In this document: in pieces, positions 16,182-24,210 of the stretch
How the letters are laid out: each line of letters begins with the position of its first letter
How positions within the stretch are numbered: the first letter of the stretch is position 1
NCBI GenBank assembly: GCA_050732635.1
Contig: JBOHRE010000005.1
Location: 1-64,000, forward strand
Length of the DNA: 64,000 nucleotides
Origin: JBOHRE01 sp050732635
GTDB taxonomy: Bacteria > Gemmatimonadota > Gemmatimonadetes > Longimicrobiales > RSA9
Reading direction: 5' to 3'
Notes under the pieces: model-generated
Database searches by the model: none
What the model saw: only the letters and a program-made list of their open reading frames with translations
What the model was told of the DNA's origin: nothing
Translations under genes and position numbers: made by a program

Positions 16182-16464
16182 CGAGCGGGGCCGCCGGCAC
16201 GTGGGCCGTCACCGAGCTGGCGCACGAGGCGGTCACTACCCTGCCGGGTACGTCTCTTGCGACGCGGGCGCGCGGTACCGCACGAGTCGCGTCCCACGGG
16301 CGCGATGGGTTCCCATCCCCGGAGATTGCTCGAGCTGAGCCGGAGGGGCTGCGGGTGGTGTGGATTGTGCAACGGTCGGTGGCGAGGCGAGACGTCCGCG
16401 TAGAGCCACGGACCCGATGGGTCGGCTTCAGGTGCTCACATACCCGGAAGGAGGGAGTGGAGGC
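16182..16464 (+). other. Gene-free leader region before the first barrel protein
   Basis: 283 bases without a supported gene. It is G-rich near its 3' end (GGAAGGAGGGAGTGGAGGC before the ATG). I found no convincing -35/-10 pair and no terminator for the preceding gene. Confidence 0.5.
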
Positions 16465-17799
16465 ATGAAACGTACGAGTGTGGCCATACTCGCAGCCGCG
16501 GTCGTCGGTGTTTTCGCCGCGGAGCCGGGATCGGCCCAGGAGTGGCGGTTCGATCTCGGCATCTATGGCGGCGGGTCGTGGTATTCCTCGTCGCTCGACG
16601 ACGACCAGCTCGGCCAGGACGCCGAAGACGTGAAGTTCGAGCCCGGGTGGCAGCTCGGCACGCAGTTGGGTTGGTGGCTGCACCCCCGCTTCGGCCTGCG
16701 CGCGAACGGCGGCTATTCGGAGCGGCCGCTCGACCAGGGCGGCGAGGTGGTTGCCGGCGACATCAACCTATGGGACGTCACGGGCGACCTGATGATCCGA
16801 CTGCGGCCCGTGCCGGAGGAATGGTTCGGCACCGAGACGCTGCCCTACCTGGCGCTGGGTGCCGGCGTGAAGGAGATCAACCCGGCGACCAACATCCCGA
16901 TCGAGAATGGCGAGGTCGACGGGATCATGTTCTTCCCGGAGGGATCGCAGGCGGCCGGCCAGACGTTCTTCATGGACCACAAGACCAAGTTCCAGGCGCT
17001 GGTCGGCCTGGGTGCGGATTTCCGGTTCCGGCCCAACATGGCGCTGCGGCTCGAGGTGGGCGACCGGATCTGGGACACGCCGATCCACTTCCTGCAGGGT
17101 GACCAGCGCTTCCCCCCAGGCGACGAGAACATCGGCAACTGGGTCCACCAGGTGTATGGCAACCTCGGGTTGCAGTTCCTGTTCGGTCTGGCCGAGGTCG
17201 TAGAGGAAGTGGTTGCACCGCCGCCGCCGCCGCCGGCACCAGCGCCGCCGCCGCCGCCGCCGCCGGAGGAGCGGAACATCACGGTCTGCGTCGTCGATCC
17301 GACGACGGGTGAGTTCGGGATCCGCACGGTCAGTGCGGTCTACGTTCCGAGCACCGGCGACACACTGGTCGTCGTCAATGGCCAGCGCCGGCCCTTGAGC
17401 GGGACGGTTGGCACGATCATGCTCGCTCCGCAGGCCGACTGGTACATCGCCGGCAGTCCGATGACCTTGACTGTTGGTCGGACGGAGGCGGAGTTCGTGA
17501 CGGTCGGTGGCGCGCGGCAGATCAGCGCCAATGACCTTGCCTACCTCGGCAACGTGAACGGGCTTCCGGTCTACGCTTCGCGCAACGATGTCACGGACTT
17601 GCGCGAGGAGCTGGCCGATCTTCGCGAGGCGCGCAACACGAATGACCTCGAGGAGATCTTCGAGGAAGAGGAGGACGTGCGCGAGGAATTCGACGAGCTG
17701 GACATCGTGTACGTGCCGCTGCGGGCGACCGACTGCGTGTTCCAGGGGCTCCAGCGGGTCGAGGAAGTTCGCAAGGCGGGTGAAGACGACCTGCGCTGA
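16465..17799 (+). CDS. Outer-membrane beta-barrel protein with proline linker and C-terminal domain (paralog A)
   Basis: Unknown function, 444 residues. ATG at 16465 follows GGAGTGGAGGC and gives a clear signal peptide (MKRTSVAILAAAVVGVFAAEPGSAQ). Residues about 26-245 look like an OmpA-type small barrel with alternating aromatic strands (WRFDLGIYGGGSWY, RFGLRANGGYSERPL, LPYLALGAGVKE, NMALRLEVGDRIWD). A run of prolines and alanines (about 252-270) leads to a C-terminal domain of about 175 residues (ITVCVVDPTTGEF, ADWYIAGSPMTLTVG, GLPVYASRNDVTDL), then an acidic helical stretch and VYVPLRATDCVFQGLQRVEEV. The next gene is a full-length paralog. The barrel should sit in the outer membrane with the C-terminal part in the periplasm. 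Confidence 0.8.
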   Translation: MKRTSVAILAAAVVGVFAAEPGSAQEWRFDLGIYGGGSWYSSSLDDDQLGQDAEDVKFEPGWQLGTQLGWWLHPRFGLRANGGYSERPLDQGGEVVAGDINLWDVTGDLMIRLRPVPEEWFGTETLPYLALGAGVKEINPATNIPIENGEVDGIMFFPEGSQAAGQTFFMDHKTKFQALVGLGADFRFRPNMALRLEVGDRIWDTPIHFLQGDQRFPPGDENIGNWVHQVYGNLGLQFLFGLAEVVEEVVAPPPPPPAPAPPPPPPPEERNITVCVVDPTTGEFGIRTVSAVYVPSTGDTLVVVNGQRRPLSGTVGTIMLAPQADWYIAGSPMTLTVGRTEAEFVTVGGARQISANDLAYLGNVNGLPVYASRNDVTDLREELADLREARNTNDLEEIFEEEEDVREEFDELDIVYVPLRATDCVFQGLQRVEEVRKAGEDDLR

Positions 17800-17837
17800 C
17801 GGTAGAGGGAGTGGGCCGCCGCTCGGCGGCTTGCGAG

Positions 17838-17876
17838 GAGCGGCGCCCGGGAACCCCCCGGGCGCCGCTCGCTTTT
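17838..17876 (+). terminator. Strong terminator after barrel protein A
   Basis: GAGCGGCGCCCGGG (17838-17851) pairs perfectly with CCCGGGCGCCGCTC (17857-17870) around a five-base loop; TTTT follows at 17873-17876. It separates transcription of the two paralogs. The 170 bases up to 18049 hold a short hairpin (GGCCG/CGGCC) and the GGAGGAGG ribosome-binding site. Confidence 0.85.
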
Positions 17877-18048
17877 GGTGTAACCTCTTGGGAAACAGAG
17901 GGTTGGCAAGGATCATGCATCGGCTGCGGCGGGGCTGATCGGCCCCAGGACGGGAGAATTGTGGGTGGCCCGGGCGACAAGAAAACGGGAGGGCGGGCCC
18001 CGACGTGCGGCCGTGGCAACGCGGCCCTTTTAGGAGGAGGAAGACGGC

Positions 18049-19395
18049 ATGGACAGGACGAAGCAACAGTTGGCCGCGATCGCGCTGGCCAGTGCCCTGG
18101 TGGTGCTGGTCACGGTGCCGGTCGAGGCGCAGAACTACCGCTTCGACATCGGCCTGAACGGCGGTGCGGGGTACTGGACGGAGATGCTCGACGAGGAGCA
18201 CCTCGGCACGACGGACGGGTCCGTCAAGTTCGAGTGGGGCTGGCTCGTCGGTGCGCAGGGCACCTTCTGGGCGCGGCCGCGGTTGGGGTTACGCGCCAAC
18301 CTCGGCTTCACGGACCGCCCGCTCGAGCTCGATGGTGGTGCGGACGACGTGAATCTGATCAACGACGTCAACCTGTGGAGCGCGAGCGGAGACGTTATGA
18401 TCCGTTTCCGTGAGCCGTCGGAGGAATGGCTGGGACGCGAATTCCTGCCTTACCTGGCACTCGGCGTCGGCGCGAAGTTCGTGAATCCGCCGGGCGAGAC
18501 CACGGTCGGTGGCCAGTCCGATGGCGGTGCGATCTTCACGGCCGGAACGAACACCTTCCTGCTGGAGGACGGCAGCACGCTCATGGGCCTGGTCGGCCTC
18601 GGTGGCGACCTGCGGCTGAGTCCGAACTTCGCGTTGCGACTCGAAGCGGGCGATCGGCTGTTCGATGCGCCCATCGAGCTGCTCGAGCCGGCAGCCGGCG
18701 GCGGCTTTCAGCGGCCGGCCAATGAGGAAGATGTCGGCAAGCTGACGCACGAGCTGTACGCCACCGCCGGCCTGCATTGGCTGGCCGGTCTGCAGGAGCG
18801 CGAGCGGGTTGTTGTGGTTCCGCCGCCCGCGCCGGCCGCACCGCCGGCCCCTGCGCCGGCGCCGCCCCGCGAGGAGGCACTCACGGTCTGCGTCGTGGAT
18901 CCGACGGCAGCCGGCGGCCTGCGTACGCTCAATGCCGTCTACCTGCCCGACCAGGGTGACACGCTGGTCACTGTCAATGGCAGCCGCGTGCCGCTGTCGA
19001 CCGCAACCGGCAGCGTGCTGGTCGCGTCGAGTGCCGACTGGTACATCGCCGGGCGGCCACTGACGGTGCGGCTGGGCAGCCAGACCGCGGAATACGTGAC
19101 CTACGCGGGTCCGCGCCAAATCGCGGCACAGGACCTGGAGTTCGTCGGTACGGTGAACGGACTGCCGGTGTACGCGTCGCGGAACGACATCATGGATATC
19201 CGTGACGAGCTGGCCGAGGTGCGCGAGGCCGAGCGGACCGGCGACCTCGAGGACATCCTCGAGGAGCGTCGCGAGCTGCGCGAGGAGTTCGACGACATTC
19301 AGGTGCTGTACGTACCGCTGCGCTCGACTGGCTGCGTGTTCCAAGCCGTGCAGCGGGTCGAGGAGGTGCGCAAGACGCGGGGCGCGAGCAACTAA
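18049..19395 (+). CDS. Outer-membrane beta-barrel protein with proline linker and C-terminal domain (paralog B)
   Basis: Unknown function, 448 residues, the same architecture as the preceding gene from end to end: signal peptide (ends TVPVEAQ), barrel (FDIGLNGGAGYW, RLGLRANLGFTDRPLEL, FLPYLALGVGAKFVNPP, FALRLEAGDRLFD), Pro/Ala linker (VVPPPAPAAPPAPAPAPP) and a C-terminal domain with LTVCVVDPTAAGGL, ADWYIAGRPLTV, GLPVYASRNDIMDI and VLYVPLRSTGCVFQAVQRVEEV. A single Cys near the C-terminus is conserved in both copies, as is VCVVDP. ATG follows GGAGGAGGAAGACGGC, a strong ribosome-binding site. The tandem pair probably arose by local duplication; the divergence is considerable, so it is not recent. 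Confidence 0.8.
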   Translation: MDRTKQQLAAIALASALVVLVTVPVEAQNYRFDIGLNGGAGYWTEMLDEEHLGTTDGSVKFEWGWLVGAQGTFWARPRLGLRANLGFTDRPLELDGGADDVNLINDVNLWSASGDVMIRFREPSEEWLGREFLPYLALGVGAKFVNPPGETTVGGQSDGGAIFTAGTNTFLLEDGSTLMGLVGLGGDLRLSPNFALRLEAGDRLFDAPIELLEPAAGGGFQRPANEEDVGKLTHELYATAGLHWLAGLQERERVVVVPPPAPAAPPAPAPAPPREEALTVCVVDPTAAGGLRTLNAVYLPDQGDTLVTVNGSRVPLSTATGSVLVASSADWYIAGRPLTVRLGSQTAEYVTYAGPRQIAAQDLEFVGTVNGLPVYASRNDIMDIRDELAEVREAERTGDLEDILEERRELREEFDDIQVLYVPLRSTGCVFQAVQRVEEVRKTRGASN

Positions 19396-19430
19396 CGCGT
19401 CGCCCGAGCTTTCCATCACGCGTCGCGCAA

Positions 19431-19459
19431 GGGCGTCCGGCATTGCCGGGCGCCCTTTT
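19431..19459 (+). terminator. Terminator after barrel protein B
   Basis: GGGCGTCCGGC (19431-19441), loop ATT, GCCGGGCGCCC (19445-19455) with one G-U pair, then TTTT. Confidence 0.85.
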
Positions 19460-19487
19460 GCATCGAGGGGGGGCCGCGTGCTATTTT
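19458..19487 (+). promoter_or_regulatory. Promoter of the transketolase operon
   Basis: TTGCAT (19458-19463), 18-base spacer, TATTTT (19482-19487). Overlaps the T run of the preceding terminator. Leader of about 35 bases to the ATG at 19529. Confidence 0.55.
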
Positions 19488-19528
19488 CGCGCCGCCCTGA
19501 CCAAAAGCCTCGACCCCACGGTTCGACC

Positions 19529-20428
19529 ATGACGCAGGCGGCATCGGCGGCGCCGACCGAAGTCGACCTCACCGCCCTTCGCAAGCGCGCCACGCAGATC
19601 CGCCGACACATCATCGACATGATCGCCGAAGCGGGGAGCGGCCATCCAGGTGGCTCGCTGTCCGCTGTCGAGATCGTCACGGCACTCTACTTCGGCGGCT
19701 TCTTGCGATACGATCCGCGGCGCCCTGAATGGGCTGAACGCGATCGCTTCATCCTGTCGAAAGGTCACGGCGTGCCGGTGCAGTACGCCGCGCTGGCCGA
19801 AGCGGGATTCTTTCCGGTTGCGGAGCTGCGTACACTGCGCAAGATCGACTCGCAACTGCAAGGGCATCCGGTGCTCGGCACCGTGCCCGGCATCGAGGCG
19901 TCGACGGGGTCTCTCGGCCAGGGGCTGTCGATCGGCCTCGGCATGGCCCTGGCCGCACGCCTGGATCGCGCGGCGTGGCGGGTTTTCGTGATGCTCGGCG
20001 ACGGGGAATGTCAGGAAGGCCAGGTCTGGGAAGCCGCGCTGGCGGCTGGACACCATTCCCCCGAGAACCTCGTCGCTATTGTCGACTACAACAGGTTCCA
20101 GCTGGACGGCGCGATCGAGGATATCATTGCACTCGAGCCCTTCGCCGCGAAATGGCGGGCCATGGGCTGGCAGGTTCGCGAGCTCGATGGCCATGACCTG
20201 GGCGACGTCGTGGCTGCGCTGAGCTGGGCGATCGAACAGCGCGGCCCGGCGTGCCTGATCGCGCATACCGTCAAGGGCAAAGGTGTCAGTTTCATGGAGG
20301 CGCAGAACGAATGGCATGGCATCGCGCCATCGGAGGAGGAACGCGCGCGCGCGTTGCAGGAGCTCACGGCCGAGGCACTCGGCTCGGTTGAGGCCGAGGC
20401 GGCCGCCGACACGGCGGCCCGCCGATGA
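19529..20428 (+). CDS. tktA: Transketolase, N-terminal subunit
   Basis: Carries the thiamine-diphosphate pyrophosphate-binding half of transketolase (pentose phosphate pathway). 299 residues. Visible: EAGSGHPGGSLSAVEIV, SKGHGVPVQYA, QLQGHPVLGTVPG, the TPP motif GDGECQEGQVWEAALAA and DYNRFQLDG. Start ATG 19529 fits the promoter. The C-terminal half is the next gene with ATGA overlap, so this is a genuine two-gene transketolase rather than a broken one. The symbol is generic; N- and C-terminal genes are often both called tkt. Confidence 0.93.
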   Translation: MTQAASAAPTEVDLTALRKRATQIRRHIIDMIAEAGSGHPGGSLSAVEIVTALYFGGFLRYDPRRPEWAERDRFILSKGHGVPVQYAALAEAGFFPVAELRTLRKIDSQLQGHPVLGTVPGIEASTGSLGQGLSIGLGMALAARLDRAAWRVFVMLGDGECQEGQVWEAALAAGHHSPENLVAIVDYNRFQLDGAIEDIIALEPFAAKWRAMGWQVRELDGHDLGDVVAALSWAIEQRGPACLIAHTVKGKGVSFMEAQNEWHGIAPSEEERARALQELTAEALGSVEAEAAADTAARR

Positions 20429-21402
20429 AGGCGCTCTACCCGGGGCTCGAGTTCGGCAAGGCCACCCGCGATGCATATGGTGAAGCGTTGCGGGAGCTGG
20501 GGCGTCACCACGACGAGATCGTCGTGCTCGACGCGGACCTCGCCAAGAGCACACGCAGCTACGCGTTTGCCGAGGAGAATCCTGATCGCTTCTTCAATGT
20601 CGGCATCCAGGAAGCCAATATGGTGGGGATGGCCGGCGGTCTGGCCAGCAGCGGCAAGGTTCCCTTCATCTCGAGCTTTGCCTGCTTCGTCATCCTCAAG
20701 GGCTTCGATCAGCTACGCATGGCGGTTGCCTACGCGAACCTGAACATCAAGGTGGCGGGCAGCCACGGCGGCATTTCGTCCGGCGAGGACGGCGCGAGTC
20801 AGCAGTCGGTCGAGGACGTGGGGCTGGCCTGCAGTCTGCCCCATTTCGTCGTCTGCGTGCCGGCGGATGAGCATGCCATGCGCGCCGCGGTCCGCGCTGC
20901 ATACGAACACCGCGGACCGGTTTACTTGCGGCTGGGGCGGCCGAAGGCGCCCCTCGTTTACAGTGGTCCACCGGCGGAGTTCGCGCTCGGCCGGGCCGTA
21001 CGGCTCCGCGAGGGTCGTGATCTCACGATCATCGCCAACGGCTTGCTGGTCGGCGCCGGACTGGTGGCCGCGGACCGACTCGGCGCGGAGGGCATTGGCG
21101 TACGCGTGGTCGACATGCACACCGTCAAGCCGCTCGATGTGGAGGAGCTACGCTCGGCGGCCGAGGATACCGGTGCTATCGTGGTGGCCGAGGAGCACCT
21201 GCTGCACGGCGGACTCGGCTCGCGCTGCGCGCAGGAGATCGCGCGACTGCAGCCGGTACCGATGGAGTTCGTCGGTCTGGATGACACCTACGCCGAGAGT
21301 GGCGACCCGGAAGCGCTGCTGCGCAAGTATGGCTTGACCGCGGACGACGTGATCGCGGCCGCGCGGCGCGTGCTCGAACGGCGCCCGGTACGGATCGTGT
21401 GA
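20425..21402 (+). CDS. tktB: Transketolase, C-terminal subunit
   Basis: Pyrimidine-binding and C-terminal domains of a split transketolase, 325 residues. VGIQEANMVGMAGGLA holds the conserved catalytic Glu of the thiamine cycle; SSGEDGASQQSVEDVG and VVAEEHLLHGGLGS are also typical. Overlaps the N-terminal gene by ATGA, so the two halves should be made in equal amounts and assemble as a heteromer. Confidence 0.93.
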   Translation: MKALYPGLEFGKATRDAYGEALRELGRHHDEIVVLDADLAKSTRSYAFAEENPDRFFNVGIQEANMVGMAGGLASSGKVPFISSFACFVILKGFDQLRMAVAYANLNIKVAGSHGGISSGEDGASQQSVEDVGLACSLPHFVVCVPADEHAMRAAVRAAYEHRGPVYLRLGRPKAPLVYSGPPAEFALGRAVRLREGRDLTIIANGLLVGAGLVAADRLGAEGIGVRVVDMHTVKPLDVEELRSAAEDTGAIVVAEEHLLHGGLGSRCAQEIARLQPVPMEFVGLDDTYAESGDPEALLRKYGLTADDVIAAARRVLERRPVRIV

Positions 21403-21461
21403 CCGCACGGATCACCCGATGTTCAGGATTCGATGAAGGAACTGCTGCGCCAGTACGCGGT

Positions 21462-22178
21462 GTGACGAGCGCGACCGACGCGAACAAGCGCCGGGCGGCG
21501 ATACGCGCGGTCGAGCTGGTCGAGGACGGCATGGCGGTCGGACTCGGCACGGGATCGACCGCGCGCTTCGTTCTGGAGGAGCTGGCGCGACTGCGCCGGG
21601 CCGGACAGCTCGCGCACATCGTCGGCGTGCCGACGTCTCGCCAGACCGAGGCGCTCGCGGCCGAGCTGTCGATCCCGCTCACCACGCTCGATACGCGGCC
21701 GTCACTCGACATCGCGATCGACGGCGCGGACGAGGTCGGACCGGGTCTCGACCTGATCAAGGGCCTGGGCGGCGCACTGCTGTGGGAGAAGATCGTGGCC
21801 GCGGCGGCCGCACGGCTGATCATCGCGATCGACTCGAGCAAGCTCGTCGAACGCCTCGGGACCCGTGCCCCGTTGCCCGTCGAGGTCGTCGTATTCGGAG
21901 CGCGCACGCACGAAGCCGCCGTCGAGCGGCTGGGTGGCCGGGCCACGCTGCGCCGAGGTCCTGACGGGCAGGCGTTCGTCACCGATTCCGGCAATCATAT
22001 TCTCGACTGCAACTTTGCCGGTGGTCTCGGCGACCCCATGGCCGTGCACGACACGCTGAAGTCACGTGCCGGCGTGGTCGAGACCGGCCTCTTCCTCGGC
22101 ATGACCGACACGGTCGTCGTGGGACGCGAGGACGGTGCCGAAGTGCTCGAACGCGTCACACACGGAGTCGGCGCGTGA
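21462..22178 (+). CDS. rpiA: Ribose-5-phosphate isomerase A
   Basis: Interconverts ribose 5-phosphate and ribulose 5-phosphate. From GTG at 21462 the protein has 238 residues and begins TSATDANKRRAA, the usual RpiA start region. A longer frame from GTG at 21399 overlaps the transketolase stop but adds an unconserved 21 residues. Motifs: GLGTGSTARF, DGADEVGPGLDLIKGLGGALLWEKI, DSSKLVERLG and GLGDP. Its GTG overlaps the stop of a 10-codon mini-frame at 21433-21465 (see findings). The stop overlaps the rpe GTG. Confidence 0.92.
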   Translation: MTSATDANKRRAAIRAVELVEDGMAVGLGTGSTARFVLEELARLRRAGQLAHIVGVPTSRQTEALAAELSIPLTTLDTRPSLDIAIDGADEVGPGLDLIKGLGGALLWEKIVAAAAARLIIAIDSSKLVERLGTRAPLPVEVVVFGARTHEAAVERLGGRATLRRGPDGQAFVTDSGNHILDCNFAGGLGDPMAVHDTLKSRAGVVETGLFLGMTDTVVVGREDGAEVLERVTHGVGA

Positions 22179-22861
22179 GAGTCGAGATCGCGCCCTCGAT
22201 TCTGTCGGCTGATTTCGCGCGACTGGCCGATGCGGTCGCCGTGGCCGAAGCGGCCGGTGCCGACCGCATCCACGTCGACGTCATGGATGGTCATTTCGTG
22301 CCGAATCTCACGATCGGTCCACCGGTCGTGAGCGCGTTGCGCCGCGTGACCTCGCTGCCCCTCGACACACATCTCATGATCGAACGGCCGGAACTGCTCG
22401 TCGACGCCTTTGCCGATGCGGGCGCAGACGTGCTCGTGGTGCACGTCGAAGCCGCGACTCACCTGCACCGCGTCGTCCAGCGGATCCGCGAACGGGGCAT
22501 GAAACCGGCTGTCGCATTGAATCCCGCCACCTCCCTGACCACGCTGGAAGAGATCCTCCCCTACGTCGACCAGGTGCTCGTCATGACCGTGAACCCGGGC
22601 TTCGCCGGGCAGCGCTTCATTACGAGCTGCACCGACAAGGTCGCGCGGCTACGCCGCACGCTGGACGAGCTGAGCCTCGACCGCATCGATGTCGAGGTCG
22701 ATGGCGGCATCGATCCGCACACCGCCGGTGATGTCGTGGCCGCGGGTGCAAATGTGCTCGTCGCCGGCGCCGCCGTCTTCAACGATCACGCGAGCGTCGC
22801 GGACAACATCGCTGCGTTGCGCGCCTCGGCTGCGCAGGGCAGTGCCTCGCTGCGTGCCTGA
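22175..22861 (+). CDS. rpe: Ribulose-phosphate 3-epimerase
   Basis: Interconverts ribulose 5-phosphate and xylulose 5-phosphate. 228 residues with family landmarks IAPSILSADFARL, VDVMDGHFVPNLTIGPPV, DTHLMIERPE, VNPGFAGQRFI and EVDGGIDPHTA. GTG start overlaps the rpiA stop. Closes a compact non-oxidative pentose phosphate operon with split transketolase and rpiA. Confidence 0.96.
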   Translation: MRVEIAPSILSADFARLADAVAVAEAAGADRIHVDVMDGHFVPNLTIGPPVVSALRRVTSLPLDTHLMIERPELLVDAFADAGADVLVVHVEAATHLHRVVQRIRERGMKPAVALNPATSLTTLEEILPYVDQVLVMTVNPGFAGQRFITSCTDKVARLRRTLDELSLDRIDVEVDGGIDPHTAGDVVAAGANVLVAGAAVFNDHASVADNIAALRASAAQGSASLRA

Positions 22862-22886
22862 CTCCTAGCAATCCGGGAGCGGTCTC

Positions 22887-23576
22887 ATGGCACGGAAACT
22901 CGTCGTCGAAGGGATCGGCACCTTCTTTCTGGTGCTGACGATCGGCCAGGTCGTGCTCGAGCCCGGTGCCGGCGCGCTCGCGCCGATCGCGATCGGCTCC
23001 GTGCTCATGGTCATGGTCTACGCCGGTGGGCACATCTCCGGCGCGCACTACAACCCTGCGGCCACGCTGGCCGTCTTCCTGCGCGGCCGCGCAACGAGTG
23101 CCGAGCTCGGCGCCTACTGGGGCGCGCAGCTCCTGGCCGCTGCGCTCGCCGCGCTGCTCACACTGTACCTGAAGGGCGACGTGCCCGTCGCCATCGTGCC
23201 GCCCGTGCTGCCGGCGCTCCTCGCCGAGTTCACCTTCACCTTCGCGCTCGCCTACGTGATCCTGAACGTGGCCACGACCCGCGGCAATGAAGGGAATTCG
23301 TACTACGGTCTGGCCATCGGCTTCACCGTCACCGCCGGCGCGTATGCCGTCGGCGGCATCTCCGGCGCAGCCTTCAATCCCGCGGTGGCCGTAGCGCTCG
23401 CCATGATGGGGGTGCTGGCGTCCAGTCATCTGTGGGTCTACTTCGTCGCCGAGCTGCTCGGCGGCGCCGCCGCGGCGCTGCTCTTCAACGCGCTCGACCT
23501 CGGTGACGACAAGCCGACCACCGCCACGCCGGCCCAGCAGGCTGCGCTGCGACCGCCCGCGGAGCCAGGGACGTGA
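22887..23576 (+). CDS. Aquaporin / MIP-family channel with NPA-Val second motif
   Basis: Six-helix membrane channel, 229 residues. Both half-helix motifs are present: HYNPA (N56-A58) and AFNPA (N164-A166). The arginine that normally follows the second NPA and forms the selectivity filter is replaced by Val167, and no Arg follows nearby. This points to a divergent MIP subfamily whose substrate cannot be assumed to be water. Residue runs for helices are near 8-28, 33-50, 78-97, 108-130, 140-160 and 180-205. It follows rpe by 25 bases. Confidence 0.88.
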   Translation: MARKLVVEGIGTFFLVLTIGQVVLEPGAGALAPIAIGSVLMVMVYAGGHISGAHYNPAATLAVFLRGRATSAELGAYWGAQLLAAALAALLTLYLKGDVPVAIVPPVLPALLAEFTFTFALAYVILNVATTRGNEGNSYYGLAIGFTVTAGAYAVGGISGAAFNPAVAVALAMMGVLASSHLWVYFVAELLGGAAAALLFNALDLGDDKPTTATPAQQAALRPPAEPGT

Positions 23577-23633
23577 GATCGCATGCCCCGCGCGCGCATG
23601 CGCGCTCGTGCGGCGCACCACCACCACGCCGGG

Positions 23634-23662
23634 TTCCTCCAAAGCTGCGATTCAGGTAGCTT
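23634..23662 (+). promoter_or_regulatory. tRNA-Leu promoter, TAGCTT class
   Basis: TAGCTT (23657-23662) lies 10 bases before the tRNA. A weak TTCCTC (23634-23639) sits 17 bases upstream as the -35 element. Confidence 0.5.
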
Positions 23663-23672
23663 CATGCCGCTG

Positions 23673-23755
23673 GCCGGGGTGGCGGAACGGTAGACGCAGG
23701 GGACTTAAAATCCTCGGGGCTTCGGCCCGTGTGGGTTCGACTCCCACCCCCGGCA
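23673..23755 (+). tRNA. tRNA-Leu (anticodon TAA)
   Basis: 83-base class II tRNA: acceptor GCCGGGG/CCCCGGC, anticodon stem GGGGA/TCCTC with loop CTTAAAA, long variable arm (GGGGCTTCGGCCCG), T arm GTGGG/CCCAC with TTCGACT, discriminator A. Reads the rare leucine codon UUA (and UUG). Confidence 0.96.
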
Positions 23756-23815
23756 TCGGCGTTCGTCGTTGGCGGCAGGCGGTTCCGCGGTGGCGGTGGA
23801 CGCTGCGCCGGCGGG

Positions 23816-23843
23816 TTGCCTGGCCGTTTGCACCCCCTACCTT
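23816..23843 (+). promoter_or_regulatory. Promoter of the small membrane protein gene, predicted leaderless
   Basis: TTGCCT (23816-23821), 16-base spacer, TACCTT (23838-23843), seven bases, ATG at 23851. No Shine-Dalgarno sequence fits between. Confidence 0.45.
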
Positions 23844-23850
23844 CCGCGCC

Positions 23851-24210
23851 ATGAACGGCGCGATTCTCATCCTCGCGGTCTTCGGTGTGCTGGCCCTCCT
23901 GCGTCACATCCTGCGCGCGGTATTCGTGCTGGCGCGGCGCGGCGTGGACGCGTTTCTGGCCGGTGAAGCGGCGGACGTGCGTGCGCGCCGGGGCGATCTG
24001 ACTGGCCTCGAGGATGCCGAGCGGAATGCGCAGAGGGCGCGGCGGGCGCGCGTGCGGGCGAGCATCGGTCTGGCCGTGTGGTCCGCATTGTTGGTCGCGC
24101 CCCCGTTCACCGAGTGGACGGCGGAGATCTATGCGGCCTGCGCGATGTTGTGGCTGTTCGGGCCGGCTGGGACGAGTCTGCGTCCGCTGCCTACCAAGGA
24201 AGCGCCGTGA
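23851..24210 (+). CDS. Small membrane protein, unknown
   Basis: Not recognised; 119 residues. N-terminal hydrophobic helix (about 3-30), a charged middle region with DAERNAQRARRARVR, and two closely spaced hydrophobic segments (about 70-85 and 90-105). Probably an inner-membrane protein with two or three passes. The ATG is placed right behind a -10-like box. The stop overlaps the rnz GTG (GTGA). Any upstream in-frame extension would run through tRNA-Leu. Confidence 0.6.
   Translation: MNGAILILAVFGVLALLRHILRAVFVLARRGVDAFLAGEAADVRARRGDLTGLEDAERNAQRARRARVRASIGLAVWSALLVAPPFTEWTAEIYAACAMLWLFGPAGTSLRPLPTKEAP

Noticed and set aside
17215..17270. CCG repeat in the barrel gene as a phase-variable tract
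   Set aside because: The unit is a codon, so changes would alter linker length but not the frame.
16768..18201. Long open frame on the - strand across the first barrel gene and the terminator
   Set aside because: It crosses a strong terminator and an intergenic gap, has no recognisable domain, and is a high-GC shadow of the + strand gene.
19529..21402. Transketolase broken by a frameshift
   Set aside because: Each half has a proper start, the junction is a clean ATGA, and two-gene transketolases are common.
23590..23620. GCGCGCATGCGCGC palindrome after the aquaporin gene as a terminator or operator
   Set aside because: No T run and no second copy; in DNA this GC-rich it can occur by chance.
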